This document shows positions 1 to 8,781 of a stretch of DNA of 64,000 nt, one piece after another. The translations under genes were made by a program, and so were the position numbers. The notes under the pieces were generated by a model. It saw only the letters and a program-made list of their open reading frames with translations, was not told where the DNA came from and did no database searches. The stretch is from Bacillota bacterium. Lineage in GTDB: Bacteria; Bacillota; Bacilli; Paenibacillales; NBRC-103111. The stretch spans positions 62,001-126,000 of the forward strand of contig JAEWIS010000025.1 in assembly GCA_023386955.1 (NCBI GenBank), written 5' to 3'. Position 1 is the stretch's first letter. Every line of letters begins with the position of its first letter.

Positions 1-10
1 CTGCAATAAC

Positions 11-247
11 TGTAACGGAACTCAGCGACCGTTAGACGTGGAAAAGACGGTGTTTGCGGTTGTAACGGAACTTAGCGACTCTTAGCAGGTGTTATGGAGT
101 ATAATTCCGCCGGATTTCCAGTTTAAGAGCTTCTGAGTTCCGTTACAATTTCAAACAGCCGGTTTTGGGCTTCTAAGAGCGTCTGAGTTCCGTTACATTT
201 CCAAACCGCTGGGTTTGGGCTTCTAAAGTGCTTCTGAGTTCCGTTAG
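11..247. repeat. Head-to-head array of 26-bp units at 50-bp spacing
   Basis: Two units beginning TGTAACGGAACTCAGCGA lie on the + strand at 11-36 and 61-86. Three copies of the reverse complement, each ending CTGAGTTCCGTTAcA, lie at 122-147, 172-197 and 222-247. Starts within each arm are exactly 50 bp apart, and the sequence between the last units is also partly conserved (a Gxx-TTTGGGCTTCTAA stretch). The two arms therefore face each other around an AT-rich centre near 100-120. No gene overlaps. It resembles an intergenic REP-like repeat family; whether it occurs elsewhere in the genome cannot be seen here. Confidence 0.75.
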
Positions 248-319
248 AATCCGCGGCCGACGCAACCCTCTGGCACCCCATCATCCCATCGCCTCATCGC
301 TTCATTTCCCAATCCCCCC

Positions 320-375
320 ATCATTCGATCATTCGATCATTCGATCATTCGATCATTCCATCAGTCCATCGTTCC
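320..375. repeat. ATCATTCG 8-bp tandem repeat in CT-rich low-complexity DNA
   Basis: Four perfect ATCATTCG copies occupy 320-351, followed by three degenerate copies (ATCATTCC, ATCAGTCC, ATCGTTCC) to 375. The surrounding 270-480 is a C/T-rich tract full of CATC and CCATC words. The frame that stays open through it (228-545, +) encodes only low-complexity Ser/Pro/His and is not believed to be a gene. The tract separates the repeat array from the 3' end of the DUF1593 gene. Confidence 0.8.
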
Positions 376-522
376 TCTCTCCATCGCCCCAGCCCTCATC
401 GCCCTATCATTCCATCATTCCTCTCCCTCACCCCATCGCATCTCAACTCCACAACCTACGCCCACACCCCCACGACAGCGCACCCGTGCACCAAAAAAAA
501 GCAGCATCGCTACCCCACCCGA

Positions 523-1896
523 CTATTCCTCCACATTCACAATAACCCGCTTGTACCGGGTCAGCGGCGGCGCTCCCTTGTCGGTTATAGCGAGAATGAT
601 ATGCATGGTCCCGTTACGGAACACACGCTCCGTCGGAACCGTAAACCACGCCTTCTCCTGATCCGCGCCATGAATCACCACCGGGTCCCCGGTGCGCGCC
701 ATTGAAACACTGAAGCTGCCCGGCTCCCCGTAATAAAACCAATGATACGTAAGCTCATCCCCATCGGGATCAAAGGACCCCTCCGCGCTCAAATGCACCT
801 CTTCACCGGGTTTGGCAGTCAAATACTCCGCATGGCCCAGCTTGGGAACCGGCGGATGGTTAGCCTCCGCATACGGCTTGACCGTCCAGTCCATCCGAGC
901 GGCAAAATCAAGCTGGAAGGCCTCCCGCCACCGCCAAATGGTCGCTTTATTGCTGGTGTGCCAGAAGCCGTCCACCCCCAGCACCTCATCCTCGGCGTCG
1001 CTCCAGAACGGGCGGGTCTCCGGCTCCTGGAAGTGCTTGCGGGTGCGGGGAGTGTAATATTCATAACGTCCGCCCCAGCTTCCCCAATCCGGGTGCTCCG
1101 GGTTGCCCAAGCCGTTATTGATCAGATACAAAAAGGTCGGAGTATCCCCCTCCATCAGGAAGGTAGCCTGGGGATACTGCTCGCCCAACATTCCCTTGCT
1201 CCGGATATGCTCATCCAGCCACGGATTATCCACGATGCTGTGGTCCGCTCCCGTGAAGCGGCCATGGAAATGATCCCCGCTGATCCCGCTCCACGCGGCA
1301 AAATGATACGCGCCGCCGCTGTGGAAGCCGGGGCTTGCGATATAAAACAGCTGCGGAAAGGTCTTCCGCATCCAAGGACCGGAATCATCCTGGTCCGAGA
1401 TGGCATAGACACGGAGCCGGGCTACAAAGGTCTCAAGCTCCTCAGCAGTCCGGGTGTTCTGCACCTTCCACAGAGCTTGGGCCAGCACATTAGGGCCGCC
1501 CCAAACCAGCACCCATAAGGGCCGGGGATCATCCCGGTCCACGGCCCGGATCAGGAGCTCGGAGCCGGAGGAATCCTTGTCAGGGCCCACAGCCTCCATC
1601 CCGTACAGGGGCAGCCCTTCTTCTATCAGCGAAAGCAGCTCCTCCCCCTTAGGGAAACCCGGCTCATGCAGCTCCAGGTTATCCCGGACTTGGCCATAAG
1701 CCTCCACAATGTCGCGGATGCGCCAGGCCGCCGTCTTATTCTTCAGATGAATGGAGGTTGTGGCTACAAAACCCTCCACCTGCCAATGGTTGGCATAAGT
1801 CAGGAAACGCACCAGCGACATGGCATCATCGGGCTCATTCTCGATGTCCGTCAGCACCAGCACCCGCGGCTTCAATTCCGGTTCATGAAGATTCAT
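523..1896 (-). CDS. DUF1593 / nucleoside-hydrolase-like (Sde182-type) protein
   Basis: 457 residues. The N-terminus carries [17 protein letters not shown], a divergent form of the Asp-rich metal/ribose-binding loop of nucleoside hydrolases, followed by an alpha/beta domain to about residue 330 and a C-terminal beta-sandwich-like domain ([20 protein letters not shown]). This matches the DUF1593 architecture (nucleoside hydrolase-like plus Sde182 C-terminal domain). No signal peptide is visible. The start follows CGGAGGACGTTATA. It lies 28 bp downstream of the rhamnosidase gene in the same direction, so the two are probably cotranscribed. Its substrate is unknown; the context suggests a carbohydrate or glycoside rather than nucleosides. 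A second paralogue lies at 29574-30815. Confidence 0.85.
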   Translation of the reverse strand: MNLHEPELKPRVLVLTDIENEPDDAMSLVRFLTYANHWQVEGFVATTSIHLKNKTAAWRIRDIVEAYGQVRDNLELHEPGFPKGEELLSLIEEGLPLYGMEAVGPDKDSSGSELLIRAVDRDDPRPLWVLVWGGPNVLAQALWKVQNTRTAEELETFVARLRVYAISDQDDSGPWMRKTFPQLFYIASPGFHSGGAYHFAAWSGISGDHFHGRFTGADHSIVDNPWLDEHIRSKGMLGEQYPQATFLMEGDTPTFLYLINNGLGNPEHPDWGSWGGRYEYYTPRTRKHFQEPETRPFWSDAEDEVLGVDGFWHTSNKATIWRWREAFQLDFAARMDWTVKPYAEANHPPVPKLGHAEYLTAKPGEEVHLSAEGSFDPDGDELTYHWFYYGEPGSFSVSMARTGDPVVIHGADQEKAWFTVPTERVFRNGTMHIILAITDKGAPPLTRYKRVIVNVEE

Positions 1897-1924
1897 TATA
1901 ACGTCCTCCGAATGATGAGTTTAT

Positions 1925-4900
1925 TTATAGCTTCGAAACAAAGGTGTAGTGGCCGGACTTCACCTGATAAACCGCCTGTCCCCTGCCGAATTCCACCGGC
2001 TTCAATCCCTCCTCCGAGTGAAGCTCAGACTCGGAGCGTGCCGGCATATACAGCGTAGCACTGGTATTAGCCGGAACGGAAATCCTGCAGGTAAAGCTGT
2101 TTTCTTCAAGCTCCCATCCGCACAAAATGGATCCGTAGAGAGATTCATAGGAGCCTTTTACATATGTGATGCGCCTCTCCGGATCAGGCACAGGCTTGAA
2201 GAGAATGTGCTTAAACCCGGGATTGGTTGGGTCAGGGGAAATCCCGGCCATGTACTTGTACATCCATTCAGCAACCGCCCCATAAGCGTAATGATTGAAG
2301 GAATTCATCCCCACATTCCCGAAGCCATGCTCCGCGGAATACGAGTTCCAGCGCTCCCATATGGTGGTGGCCCCATTCTTGACCGAATACAGCCAGGACG
2401 GCATCTGATCCTGCAGCAGCAAGGAGTACGCAAGCTCGGCCAGCCCCATATCCGTCAAAATAGGGGCGATGATATTTACGCCAAGGAAACCAATGGACAG
2501 GGTGTTTTCGGGATAATGAACCCGTGTGCTGTCCGGATGGGCGGCTTTGAATTCAGGGGTATTGCGGATATTGTCCTCCAGAAGCCGGATCAGCTGCTGC
2601 TTTTGCTCCTCATCCGCATATAACCCCAGCTTGAGGCACCACAGCAGGGCTGTCTGCGTGTCGTCCTCCTTCACAGACCTGTAGACGGCAATACCATCCT
2701 CAAACTCATCATCCGGATCCTCAATAATGGAGGATTTCACCGTCACCCGGCCATTCTCATCGCAGGACATATACCGCTTCAGGAAAGCTTCCTTAATGTT
2801 CAGGTACAGCGCTTCATATTGGGCGGCGTCTTCATTTTTGTGAAGCACCTTGGCCATGTCGCCCATCAGAATGGCGTCATAGGCATAATACACATCACTC
2901 ATCAATTGATTGCCCGTTCCTTGGAACCCCAGCCAGTCACCGATACTGCCCGGCCCTTTGTACAGCTCGCCGGTTTGGGCATACATCCAGTCCATGTACG
3001 CGGTCATGGAAGCATAATGCTCCTCCATCATGGTGGTGTCCCCGGTCATTTGCCATACGGTCCAAGGGAGGATTATCCCCACATCCGCCCAGCCGGATTG
3101 GCCCACCGGCCCTTTTCCCGTCCGGAAACGGCTGTAGAAATTGGACAGCTTAAATCCGGGAGCCGTTGAGGTGAAGGATGCATGGTCAGGGCCGTAAGTA
3201 CGCTGGGAATCCACCAGGATATCCATGTAGTTCTCCAGGAACAGCTGGCAGTCCCCATTATACAAAGCCGTATTGGCGAATAATTGGGTATCTCCCGTCC
3301 AGCCCAGGCGTTCATCCCGCTGCGGACAGTCTGTGGGAATCCACAAATAATTGCCCCGGTGCCCCCAAATCACGTTGCTGAACAGCTTGTTAATGTCCGC
3401 GTCGGAGGTTTCAATATGGCCTGTCTGGTTCATAAAGCTGGAGGCTACCTTTCCGGTCAATCGCTCAATCTCCAGAACGGAATTTCCGCCAACCACCGTA
3501 ATCTCCACGTACCGGAAGCCAAAAAACGTCATAGCAGGGCGGTAGGTTTCCCCGTCCGGTTCCCCCTTCAGCGTATAAAAAGCCGTTTGTTTCGCCTTCC
3601 GAAGGTTGGCGTAATACACGGAGCCCTTGGGGCCGTCCGCTCCCGCGCTGTCGTCATTGAGCATTTCCCCGAAGCGGATACAAAGCCTTGTACCGGCTTT
3701 CCCCTTCATTGTGATGTCGGGGACTCCCACCATATTCTGTCCCAGGTCAAAAATGACGTGTTCCTCCGGGCGGAGGGTCACCGGGAACATATCTGCACGC
3801 GGCAGGCTCCGCTGCTCCACAAGCCCGATTTCCCCTCGGCCATTCCTGCCGCTCCCTTCATGAAGAGTGCCCTTGTACACTGTCACCGTTTGCGGATGCT
3901 GGTCCAGGGCGTCCAGAATTCTGGCCGGATCCCCTTTGTACGAAACCACCTTTGCTTGGGGAAAATTACTGGCGAACCCATGCTCCTTCACCTCTGACCA
4001 ATGGGAATCATTGAATTGAGCCTGATCCCAGCCATACATTTCCAGAGTGGCGTCGTAAATTTCCCCGTCGTAGATATCCGTTTCCCGGTAAGGTCCGGTG
4101 TCAGTCGCTTTCCAGCCCGGGCCGGTGTCCGTTACGATGACCTGGGTGGTACCATCCTCCAGGGTAATCAGCAGCTTCGCCAATAAAGCAAGCTCATTCC
4201 CCTCTTCGGCGTAGTATCTGCTTCCTTTGGAGATCCTGCTGTTATACCAGCCGTTGCCCAGAACAGCTCCTAACACGGCATACTCCTGGTCCACCAGGTA
4301 ATTCGTCACGTCATACGTCATGTAGTGGACCGTTGTGTCGTAGTTGCTCCATCCGGGGGGCAGCAGCTCATAGACGGTACTGCCGTTTTCGTCAGCAGCA
4401 CCCAGCACCCTTCCGTTGATATGCACCTTATAGGTGCCGAGTGCGGAAATATACAGCCTCGCAGAGGCTACGTTCCCGTTCAACCAGACGGACTTCCGGA
4501 GCATGGGAGCGCCTGGACTGTTCGGAGCTTTGCCCTCCATGGCAATCCACCGGGCCCCATCCCACCCGGAAACTCCATCCGTGCTTTTGAGACCGGTTTC
4601 AAAATAGCTCCCGGCTCCGGAATCAATTAGGTTGTTCCCCTGATCCCACACAATCACCTTCCAAAAATAGCGCGTACTGGGCAAAAGAGCCAGACCGGCA
4701 TAAATAACGGCTGCCGATTGGCCGGAATCCACACGTCCGCTGTTCCAGATATCTGCCGATCCCTCCGTTAAACATGCGGGATCACGGGCGACCAGCAGCT
4801 GGTATGCAGTCTGGTATTGCTCCGCTCCACCGGAGTTCATCCTCCAGCTAAACCGCGGCTTATCCCTGTCGATCCCCCGAGGATTCACTTTGTATTCGAC

Positions 4901-4939
4901 CTTTAGCTGAACCAATTGAGTAATCGTTGACAAGGACAA
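1925..4939 (-). CDS. Alpha-L-rhamnosidase, GH78 family
   Basis: 1004 residues, normal for GH78. It should release terminal alpha-L-rhamnose from rhamnogalacturonan oligosaccharides or plant glycosides. The order is an N-terminal beta domain, the bacterial rhamnosidase N-domain (about residues 140-330), a concanavalin-like domain, the (alpha/alpha)6 catalytic barrel and a C-terminal beta domain. The barrel signature IPTDCPQRDERLGWTGD is at about residues 535-550 and TTIWERWNSY, with the conserved Glu, near 860. There is no signal peptide, so it probably acts on imported oligosaccharides. The start is TTG preceded by AGGAGGGAGCTGTA. It is first in an operon with the DUF1593 gene and has TAGTAAACTA-type operator sequences directly upstream. 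Confidence 0.95.
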   Translation of the reverse strand: MSLSTITQLVQLKVEYKVNPRGIDRDKPRFSWRMNSGGAEQYQTAYQLLVARDPACLTEGSADIWNSGRVDSGQSAAVIYAGLALLPSTRYFWKVIVWDQGNNLIDSGAGSYFETGLKSTDGVSGWDGARWIAMEGKAPNSPGAPMLRKSVWLNGNVASARLYISALGTYKVHINGRVLGAADENGSTVYELLPPGWSNYDTTVHYMTYDVTNYLVDQEYAVLGAVLGNGWYNSRISKGSRYYAEEGNELALLAKLLITLEDGTTQVIVTDTGPGWKATDTGPYRETDIYDGEIYDATLEMYGWDQAQFNDSHWSEVKEHGFASNFPQAKVVSYKGDPARILDALDQHPQTVTVYKGTLHEGSGRNGRGEIGLVEQRSLPRADMFPVTLRPEEHVIFDLGQNMVGVPDITMKGKAGTRLCIRFGEMLNDDSAGADGPKGSVYYANLRKAKQTAFYTLKGEPDGETYRPAMTFFGFRYVEITVVGGNSVLEIERLTGKVASSFMNQTGHIETSDADINKLFSNVIWGHRGNYLWIPTDCPQRDERLGWTGDTQLFANTALYNGDCQLFLENYMDILVDSQRTYGPDHASFTSTAPGFKLSNFYSRFRTGKGPVGQSGWADVGIILPWTVWQMTGDTTMMEEHYASMTAYMDWMYAQTGELYKGPGSIGDWLGFQGTGNQLMSDVYYAYDAILMGDMAKVLHKNEDAAQYEALYLNIKEAFLKRYMSCDENGRVTVKSSIIEDPDDEFEDGIAVYRSVKEDDTQTALLWCLKLGLYADEEQKQQLIRLLEDNIRNTPEFKAAHPDSTRVHYPENTLSIGFLGVNIIAPILTDMGLAELAYSLLLQDQMPSWLYSVKNGATTIWERWNSYSAEHGFGNVGMNSFNHYAYGAVAEWMYKYMAGISPDPTNPGFKHILFKPVPDPERRITYVKGSYESLYGSILCGWELEENSFTCRISVPANTSATLYMPARSESELHSEEGLKPVEFGRGQAVYQVKSGHYTFVSKL

Positions 4940-4961
4940 TACAGCTCCCTCCTATTCATCC

Positions 4962-5032
4962 AACTAAACAAGAATAGTTTACTACACACTTAACAAATAC
5001 ACAATATGTACTTTTTTAACTAAACTAAACTG
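4962..5032 (-). promoter_or_regulatory. Operator-like TAGTAAACTA / TTTAGT repeats upstream of the rhamnosidase
   Basis: On the minus strand 4975-4984 reads TAGTAAACTA, an inverted repeat with a 2-bp centre. It is identical to the core of the element at 30952-30965. Further half-sites are TTTAGTTTAGTTAAA (about 5018-5032) and GTTTAG (4962-4969). They lie 20-95 bp before the TTG start. Regulator binding is inferred; the LacI protein at 17348-18397 is the obvious candidate. Confidence 0.5.
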
Positions 5033-5036
5033 AATT

Positions 5037-5085
5037 ATAAAATAAGAGCCGCTCTGCTGGATCAGCAAAACGGCTCTGTTCATCA
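5037..5085 (-). terminator. Rho-independent terminator after the serine hydrolase gene
   Basis: On the minus strand the stem AGAGCCG...CGGCTCT, with an inner GCTG-ATC-CAGC helix, is followed by TATTTT. It sits just after the stop of the 5109-6593 gene and before the rhamnosidase promoter, so it separates two transcription units. Confidence 0.7.
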
Positions 5086-5108
5086 TAGCGATCAATCAAG
5101 TCGGTGCC

Positions 5109-6593
5109 CTACTCGGACGCCGCTCCGATTAAATCGCATTCCATTTCTTCGTTGAAATATATACCCGGCATTACAATTTGAATCATCATCGTATCGGCTT
5201 CAAAATGGCAAATCAGCATGACCATCTGGACGGTGTCCAATAGATGCATATGAATGATGCAGGTTTGTCCGTCTACCCAGGTGGCTGCGCTGCAGCAGGA
5301 CTCCGTGCCGCTGAACACCCGGTCCGTCCCGGTCACCCAGTGGTGGATGCCGAAATCCAGAATCACCTCTTCGGCGCCCGGGGCACGGGTAAAGCTCAGG
5401 CTGGAGGTCTGGTCCGCGAACTCGAATCTGCAGGCGGTGAAGCCATAGCGGTTGTCCTGCAGCCGGTAGGTTCGGCTGTTCACTTCAGCTTCCGTACCGG
5501 AATGGGCTTGCCCTGGAGGCAATGAAAGCTGCAGCGATGCCAGCCGCTTGGCCAATTCTCCGTCCGCGGCAGAGCCAGATGCTCCTGCCAAGCTTATTCC
5601 GTTTGCCGAACCGGCACCGTCAGACGCCGTCTCCTTCATTGCCGGATACAGAGCCTCCCAGAGACAATCCAGAATCTGCTGTTGGCCGTCCCGAACAAAC
5701 TGAGTATTGGCTGTGGAGACAAAAACCGCATCACAGTCTGGCATCACCACCACAAATTGCCCGCCCAACCCAAAGGCGCAATACGCATTGTTGCGCAAAC
5801 GCCAGAATTGGTAGCTGTAACCGGGCTTGCCGTCCAGCATGGTTTTGGCTCCGGAATTATCCACCTGGCGGGCTGTACTCCGGTCCACCCATCCCTCCGG
5901 AAGCACCCGTTTGCCGTCCCATATGCCGTCCTGCAGATAAAGCTGGCCTAAGCGGGCCAACCCATCGGTGGTGCAGCGGATGCCGCTTCCGCCATTGTTG
6001 ATGTTTCCCGCACAGGATCTCCACTCGAGGGGACCCATGCCAATGGCGTCGAACAACCGGGGCTGGAGGTATTCATGTACGGTTTGGCCGGTTGTCTCCT
6101 GCACGATGGCGCACAGCATATTGGTTCCCGCCGTATCGTACGCGAAGGAGAAGCCCGGCGGATGCTGTGGAGGGGAGGTCAGATAAAGGTTGATCCAGCC
6201 CTCTGCCTCAGAATATGGAGCCCTTCTGTAGACCGTCGCCATCTTCAGCAGATGCTCCACTGTCATTTGCGCCGTATACGGGTGGACTTCTCCGGTGACA
6301 TGCCTGCGGAGCAGATCCGCTGCTTTATCCTGAAGCCCGAATCTTCCTTCACCGATGGCGATGCCCACAGCAGCGGAGGTGACACTTTTGCTAATAGAAA
6401 AAATGTGATGGAGCTCTCCTCTGCGGAACGGCGCATAATAGGCCTCCGCCGCCACCTTGCCGTGCCGCAGGAGCATAAAGCTGTGCAGCGCGATTTGTCT
6501 TTCGTATACCAGTTCCATAAATCTTTCAATGCCCTTGGGGTTTATACCAACCGCCTCAGGCAGCGCACGTTTAAGCTCAGGTGCTGCAATCAT
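5109..6593 (-). CDS. Serine hydrolase of the beta-lactamase (class C / esterase) family
   Basis: 494 residues. The SxxK motif appears as SISK (about residue 65) and the Tyr motif as YDTAGTNML (about residue 157). The third motif region reads GLGGQ instead of the HTG/KTG of true beta-lactamases, which favours an esterase or peptidase-like hydrolase. A C-terminal domain of about 150 residues is Ala/Gly-rich at its start and otherwise unrecognised. No signal peptide is visible. The start follows GGAGAGGGCAGC. It lies 28 bp downstream of the pectin methylesterase-GH105 gene, so it is likely cotranscribed and may remove an ester from pectic oligosaccharides; that role is inferred only from position. 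Confidence 0.85.
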   Translation of the reverse strand: MIAAPELKRALPEAVGINPKGIERFMELVYERQIALHSFMLLRHGKVAAEAYYAPFRRGELHHIFSISKSVTSAAVGIAIGEGRFGLQDKAADLLRRHVTGEVHPYTAQMTVEHLLKMATVYRRAPYSEAEGWINLYLTSPPQHPPGFSFAYDTAGTNMLCAIVQETTGQTVHEYLQPRLFDAIGMGPLEWRSCAGNINNGGSGIRCTTDGLARLGQLYLQDGIWDGKRVLPEGWVDRSTARQVDNSGAKTMLDGKPGYSYQFWRLRNNAYCAFGLGGQFVVVMPDCDAVFVSTANTQFVRDGQQQILDCLWEALYPAMKETASDGAGSANGISLAGASGSAADGELAKRLASLQLSLPPGQAHSGTEAEVNSRTYRLQDNRYGFTACRFEFADQTSSLSFTRAPGAEEVILDFGIHHWVTGTDRVFSGTESCCSAATWVDGQTCIIHMHLLDTVQMVMLICHFEADTMMIQIVMPGIYFNEEMECDLIGAASE

Positions 6594-6621
6594 GCTGCCC
6601 TCTCCTTCCTATGCATCAGCG

Positions 6622-8655
6622 TCACGCTCCTGCCGCTTCCACCAGAGCCATCGCTATTAGAAAAGCGCCGATGCCCTTCAGATCATCCTCGCCTACCGGC
6701 TCATGAACATAATAATCGTAAGAACCGGAGCGGTATGGATTGCCGCCAAGTCCAGCCACCAGACAGACTGATGTCAAATGATGCTTCCCCTGTCCATCCT
6801 TGCGGAGCATCCGGTTGGCCAAGCCGTGGTAGCCCCGGCGAGCTGCCTCCAGATAGTGGGGGGACAGAATTCCCGCCGCCACTCCCTTCACCAAGGCATA
6901 CACCAGCATGGATGAACCGGAGGATTCCAAATAATTGTCCTCACGGCCCGCTTGATCCGTTACCTGGTACCACAGCCCGGATTCCTGGTCCTGCACCTTC
7001 ACCACCGCTTCAGCCAAGCGGTTCAGAACAGCGGCAACAGGGGCGTAGCCCGGATGCTGGCGGGGCAGGTGCTCCAGTGTATCCACAATCGCCATGGCAT
7101 ACCAGCCGATGGCCCTGGTCCAGAAGTGGGGCGAGCAGCCTGTCTCCTTGTCCGCCCACTCTTGGCTGCGGCTTTCATCCCAGCCGTGGTAGTACAAGCC
7201 CGTATGCGGGTCGCGGTTATGCCGGTCGATCAGCAGAAGCTGCTGTGGCGCTTCATCCAGCAGCTCCGGCCTGTCGAAGATGCGGGCATATTCCGTCAGG
7301 AACGGCATGGCCATGTATAAGCCGTCCAGCCACATCTGATGGGGATAGATTTTCTTATGCCAGAAGCCGCCCTCTGCGGTCCGGGGATGGCTCTCCAATT
7401 GTTTGACCAGCACATCCGCTGCCTGCTTGTAGCGGTTTTCCCCGGTTTTTTTCCACAAATACAGCAGCAGCTTCCCCTGATTAATCTGATCCAGATTATA
7501 GTCCTCCAATTTGTAGGTACGAATGAAGCCTTCATCTCCCACAAACTGGTTCATATTGTGGAGCACATAACGGAAATAACGGTCCTGTCCGGTGAGGCCC
7601 TCCAGCACAGAAACAGCCTTAAGGAACAGTCCGATTTCGTAATTCCATTTGTTGCTGGTGCGGGGATGCCCTCCGATGGAGTCCCAATCCTTGATCCATT
7701 GATCGGCCATCCGCGCGGACAGCTGCAAGGCCATCTTGGGCTGATCCTGCCCCGCAGTCAACGGATTCCAGCCGTCCGCCCCCCGGAGGATGGTGGGAAT
7801 ATCATAACCGGCGGCATCCTCCGGGCTGAGAGTCTTGGCCCAATCCACACGATCGGCCAGAAGCGCACCTGGGCCGCGGGTGCCGGCCTCTCTGTAGCGG
7901 GTGGTCTCCTCCCGGTTGGGAAGGCTCCAATTATGCCAGCCTGCCGGAGCAATAGAAGCGTCCATCCAGGTGCGGATAAAGGCAACAGCCGCATAGTCCC
8001 GCCAGGGCCTGCCCAGATAGACATTCTCGGCTGCGGGAGAGGAGGTCACGGTACAATCCAGAAACACATAACCGTAAGCCGCATCCTGGGGAGTGGAGGC
8101 GGCGGTCAAATAACCGCCATCCCGTTTGCAATGGATCCGGCAGCGTTCGAATACTGCTGTGGCAGGACCGAAAATAAAGTCCACATCCCCCTCCAGATAG
8201 CAGTCCGCATAATAGTGGCGTCCCGGGCCGGTATATAGCGTATCCTGGTCCCCCAAAAACCGCACATGGCGGAAAACGGCACGGTCACCGTTAATAAAAG
8301 CGGCAACAGCCTGGCCGGTGCCCGGTCCAGAGGAGTTGCGGATGGTCAGATTTTCGGCGGTGAAATCATCTGCCGATACAATCACACTGCCGCTCCGGAA
8401 GGTTCCCATGGGTTTGCCTTCCCCGTCCGGGGTATAAGCATTGTCCGAAAAGGTGAGAATCGTTTCATAGGCATCCTCACCCAAAAAGCGGATATTGGTC
8501 TTTTCCTTGGGTACCGCCAGCTTCTCCTCGTACACACCTTTACGGATGAATATGGTAACCGGCTCTGCGGAATAGTCGGGAACTGCCAGCACCGCTTCTT
8601 GAACGGTGGCGTAATCCCCGCGACCCCGGGCGTCCACATTGATTTGCATCGTCAT
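6622..8655 (-). CDS. Pectin methylesterase (CE8) - GH105 fusion enzyme
   Basis: 677 residues with two catalytic domains. Residues 1-260 form a pectinesterase beta-helix: the QDTL motif with Asp138, the DFIFG motif with Asp159 and LGRPW at 214-218 (Arg216) are all present. Residues about 320-677 form a GH105 unsaturated rhamnogalacturonyl hydrolase: MWLDGLYMAMPF, YYHGWDES and GCSPHFWTRAIGWYAMAI are typical. No signal peptide is seen, implying cytoplasmic demethylation and removal of the unsaturated GalA end of imported oligosaccharides. The start follows AAAGGAG at an acceptable distance. It lies between the acetylesterase-like gene and the serine hydrolase gene, both on the same strand. Confidence 0.93.
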   Translation of the reverse strand: MTMQINVDARGRGDYATVQEAVLAVPDYSAEPVTIFIRKGVYEEKLAVPKEKTNIRFLGEDAYETILTFSDNAYTPDGEGKPMGTFRSGSVIVSADDFTAENLTIRNSSGPGTGQAVAAFINGDRAVFRHVRFLGDQDTLYTGPGRHYYADCYLEGDVDFIFGPATAVFERCRIHCKRDGGYLTAASTPQDAAYGYVFLDCTVTSSPAAENVYLGRPWRDYAAVAFIRTWMDASIAPAGWHNWSLPNREETTRYREAGTRGPGALLADRVDWAKTLSPEDAAGYDIPTILRGADGWNPLTAGQDQPKMALQLSARMADQWIKDWDSIGGHPRTSNKWNYEIGLFLKAVSVLEGLTGQDRYFRYVLHNMNQFVGDEGFIRTYKLEDYNLDQINQGKLLLYLWKKTGENRYKQAADVLVKQLESHPRTAEGGFWHKKIYPHQMWLDGLYMAMPFLTEYARIFDRPELLDEAPQQLLLIDRHNRDPHTGLYYHGWDESRSQEWADKETGCSPHFWTRAIGWYAMAIVDTLEHLPRQHPGYAPVAAVLNRLAEAVVKVQDQESGLWYQVTDQAGREDNYLESSGSSMLVYALVKGVAAGILSPHYLEAARRGYHGLANRMLRKDGQGKHHLTSVCLVAGLGGNPYRSGSYDYYVHEPVGEDDLKGIGAFLIAMALVEAAGA

Positions 8656-8719
8656 TGCATGAATGCTCCTTTCTTTTCTTTAGCACACAAGAATTTCATC
8701 CAATCTGCTTATATGAATC

Positions 8720-8725
8720 ATTATA
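8720..8725 (-). promoter_or_regulatory. Possible -10 box (TATAAT) for the pectin methylesterase-GH105 gene
   Basis: The AT-rich 126-bp gap between two minus-strand genes contains TATAAT on the minus strand, about 65 bp before the start codon. The -35 region is poor (TTGCAC is too close), so this is a weak call. Confidence 0.3.
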
Positions 8726-8781
8726 GAACAAAAATGTGCAAGATTTTTGGATGTTTACTTGTCTATTTTTTATAAATTTAA

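Noticed and set aside
228..545. 105-codon Ser/Pro/His frame on the + strand
   Set aside because: It runs through a microsatellite and CT-rich tract, with no coding signal.
5109..6593. Beta-lactamase (antibiotic resistance) reading
   Set aside because: SxxK and Tyr motifs are present but the KTG/HTG region is GLGGQ, there is no signal peptide, and the context is pectin degradation; an esterase is more likely.
6075..7406. 443-codon open frame on the + strand
   Set aside because: It lies antisense to the serine hydrolase and methylesterase-GH105 genes, is Pro/Arg/Ser-rich, and has no ribosome binding site. It is a GC-skew shadow of well-supported genes.
7339..8238. 299-codon open frame on the + strand
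   Set aside because: Antisense to the CE8-GH105 gene; no start signal or recognisable domain.
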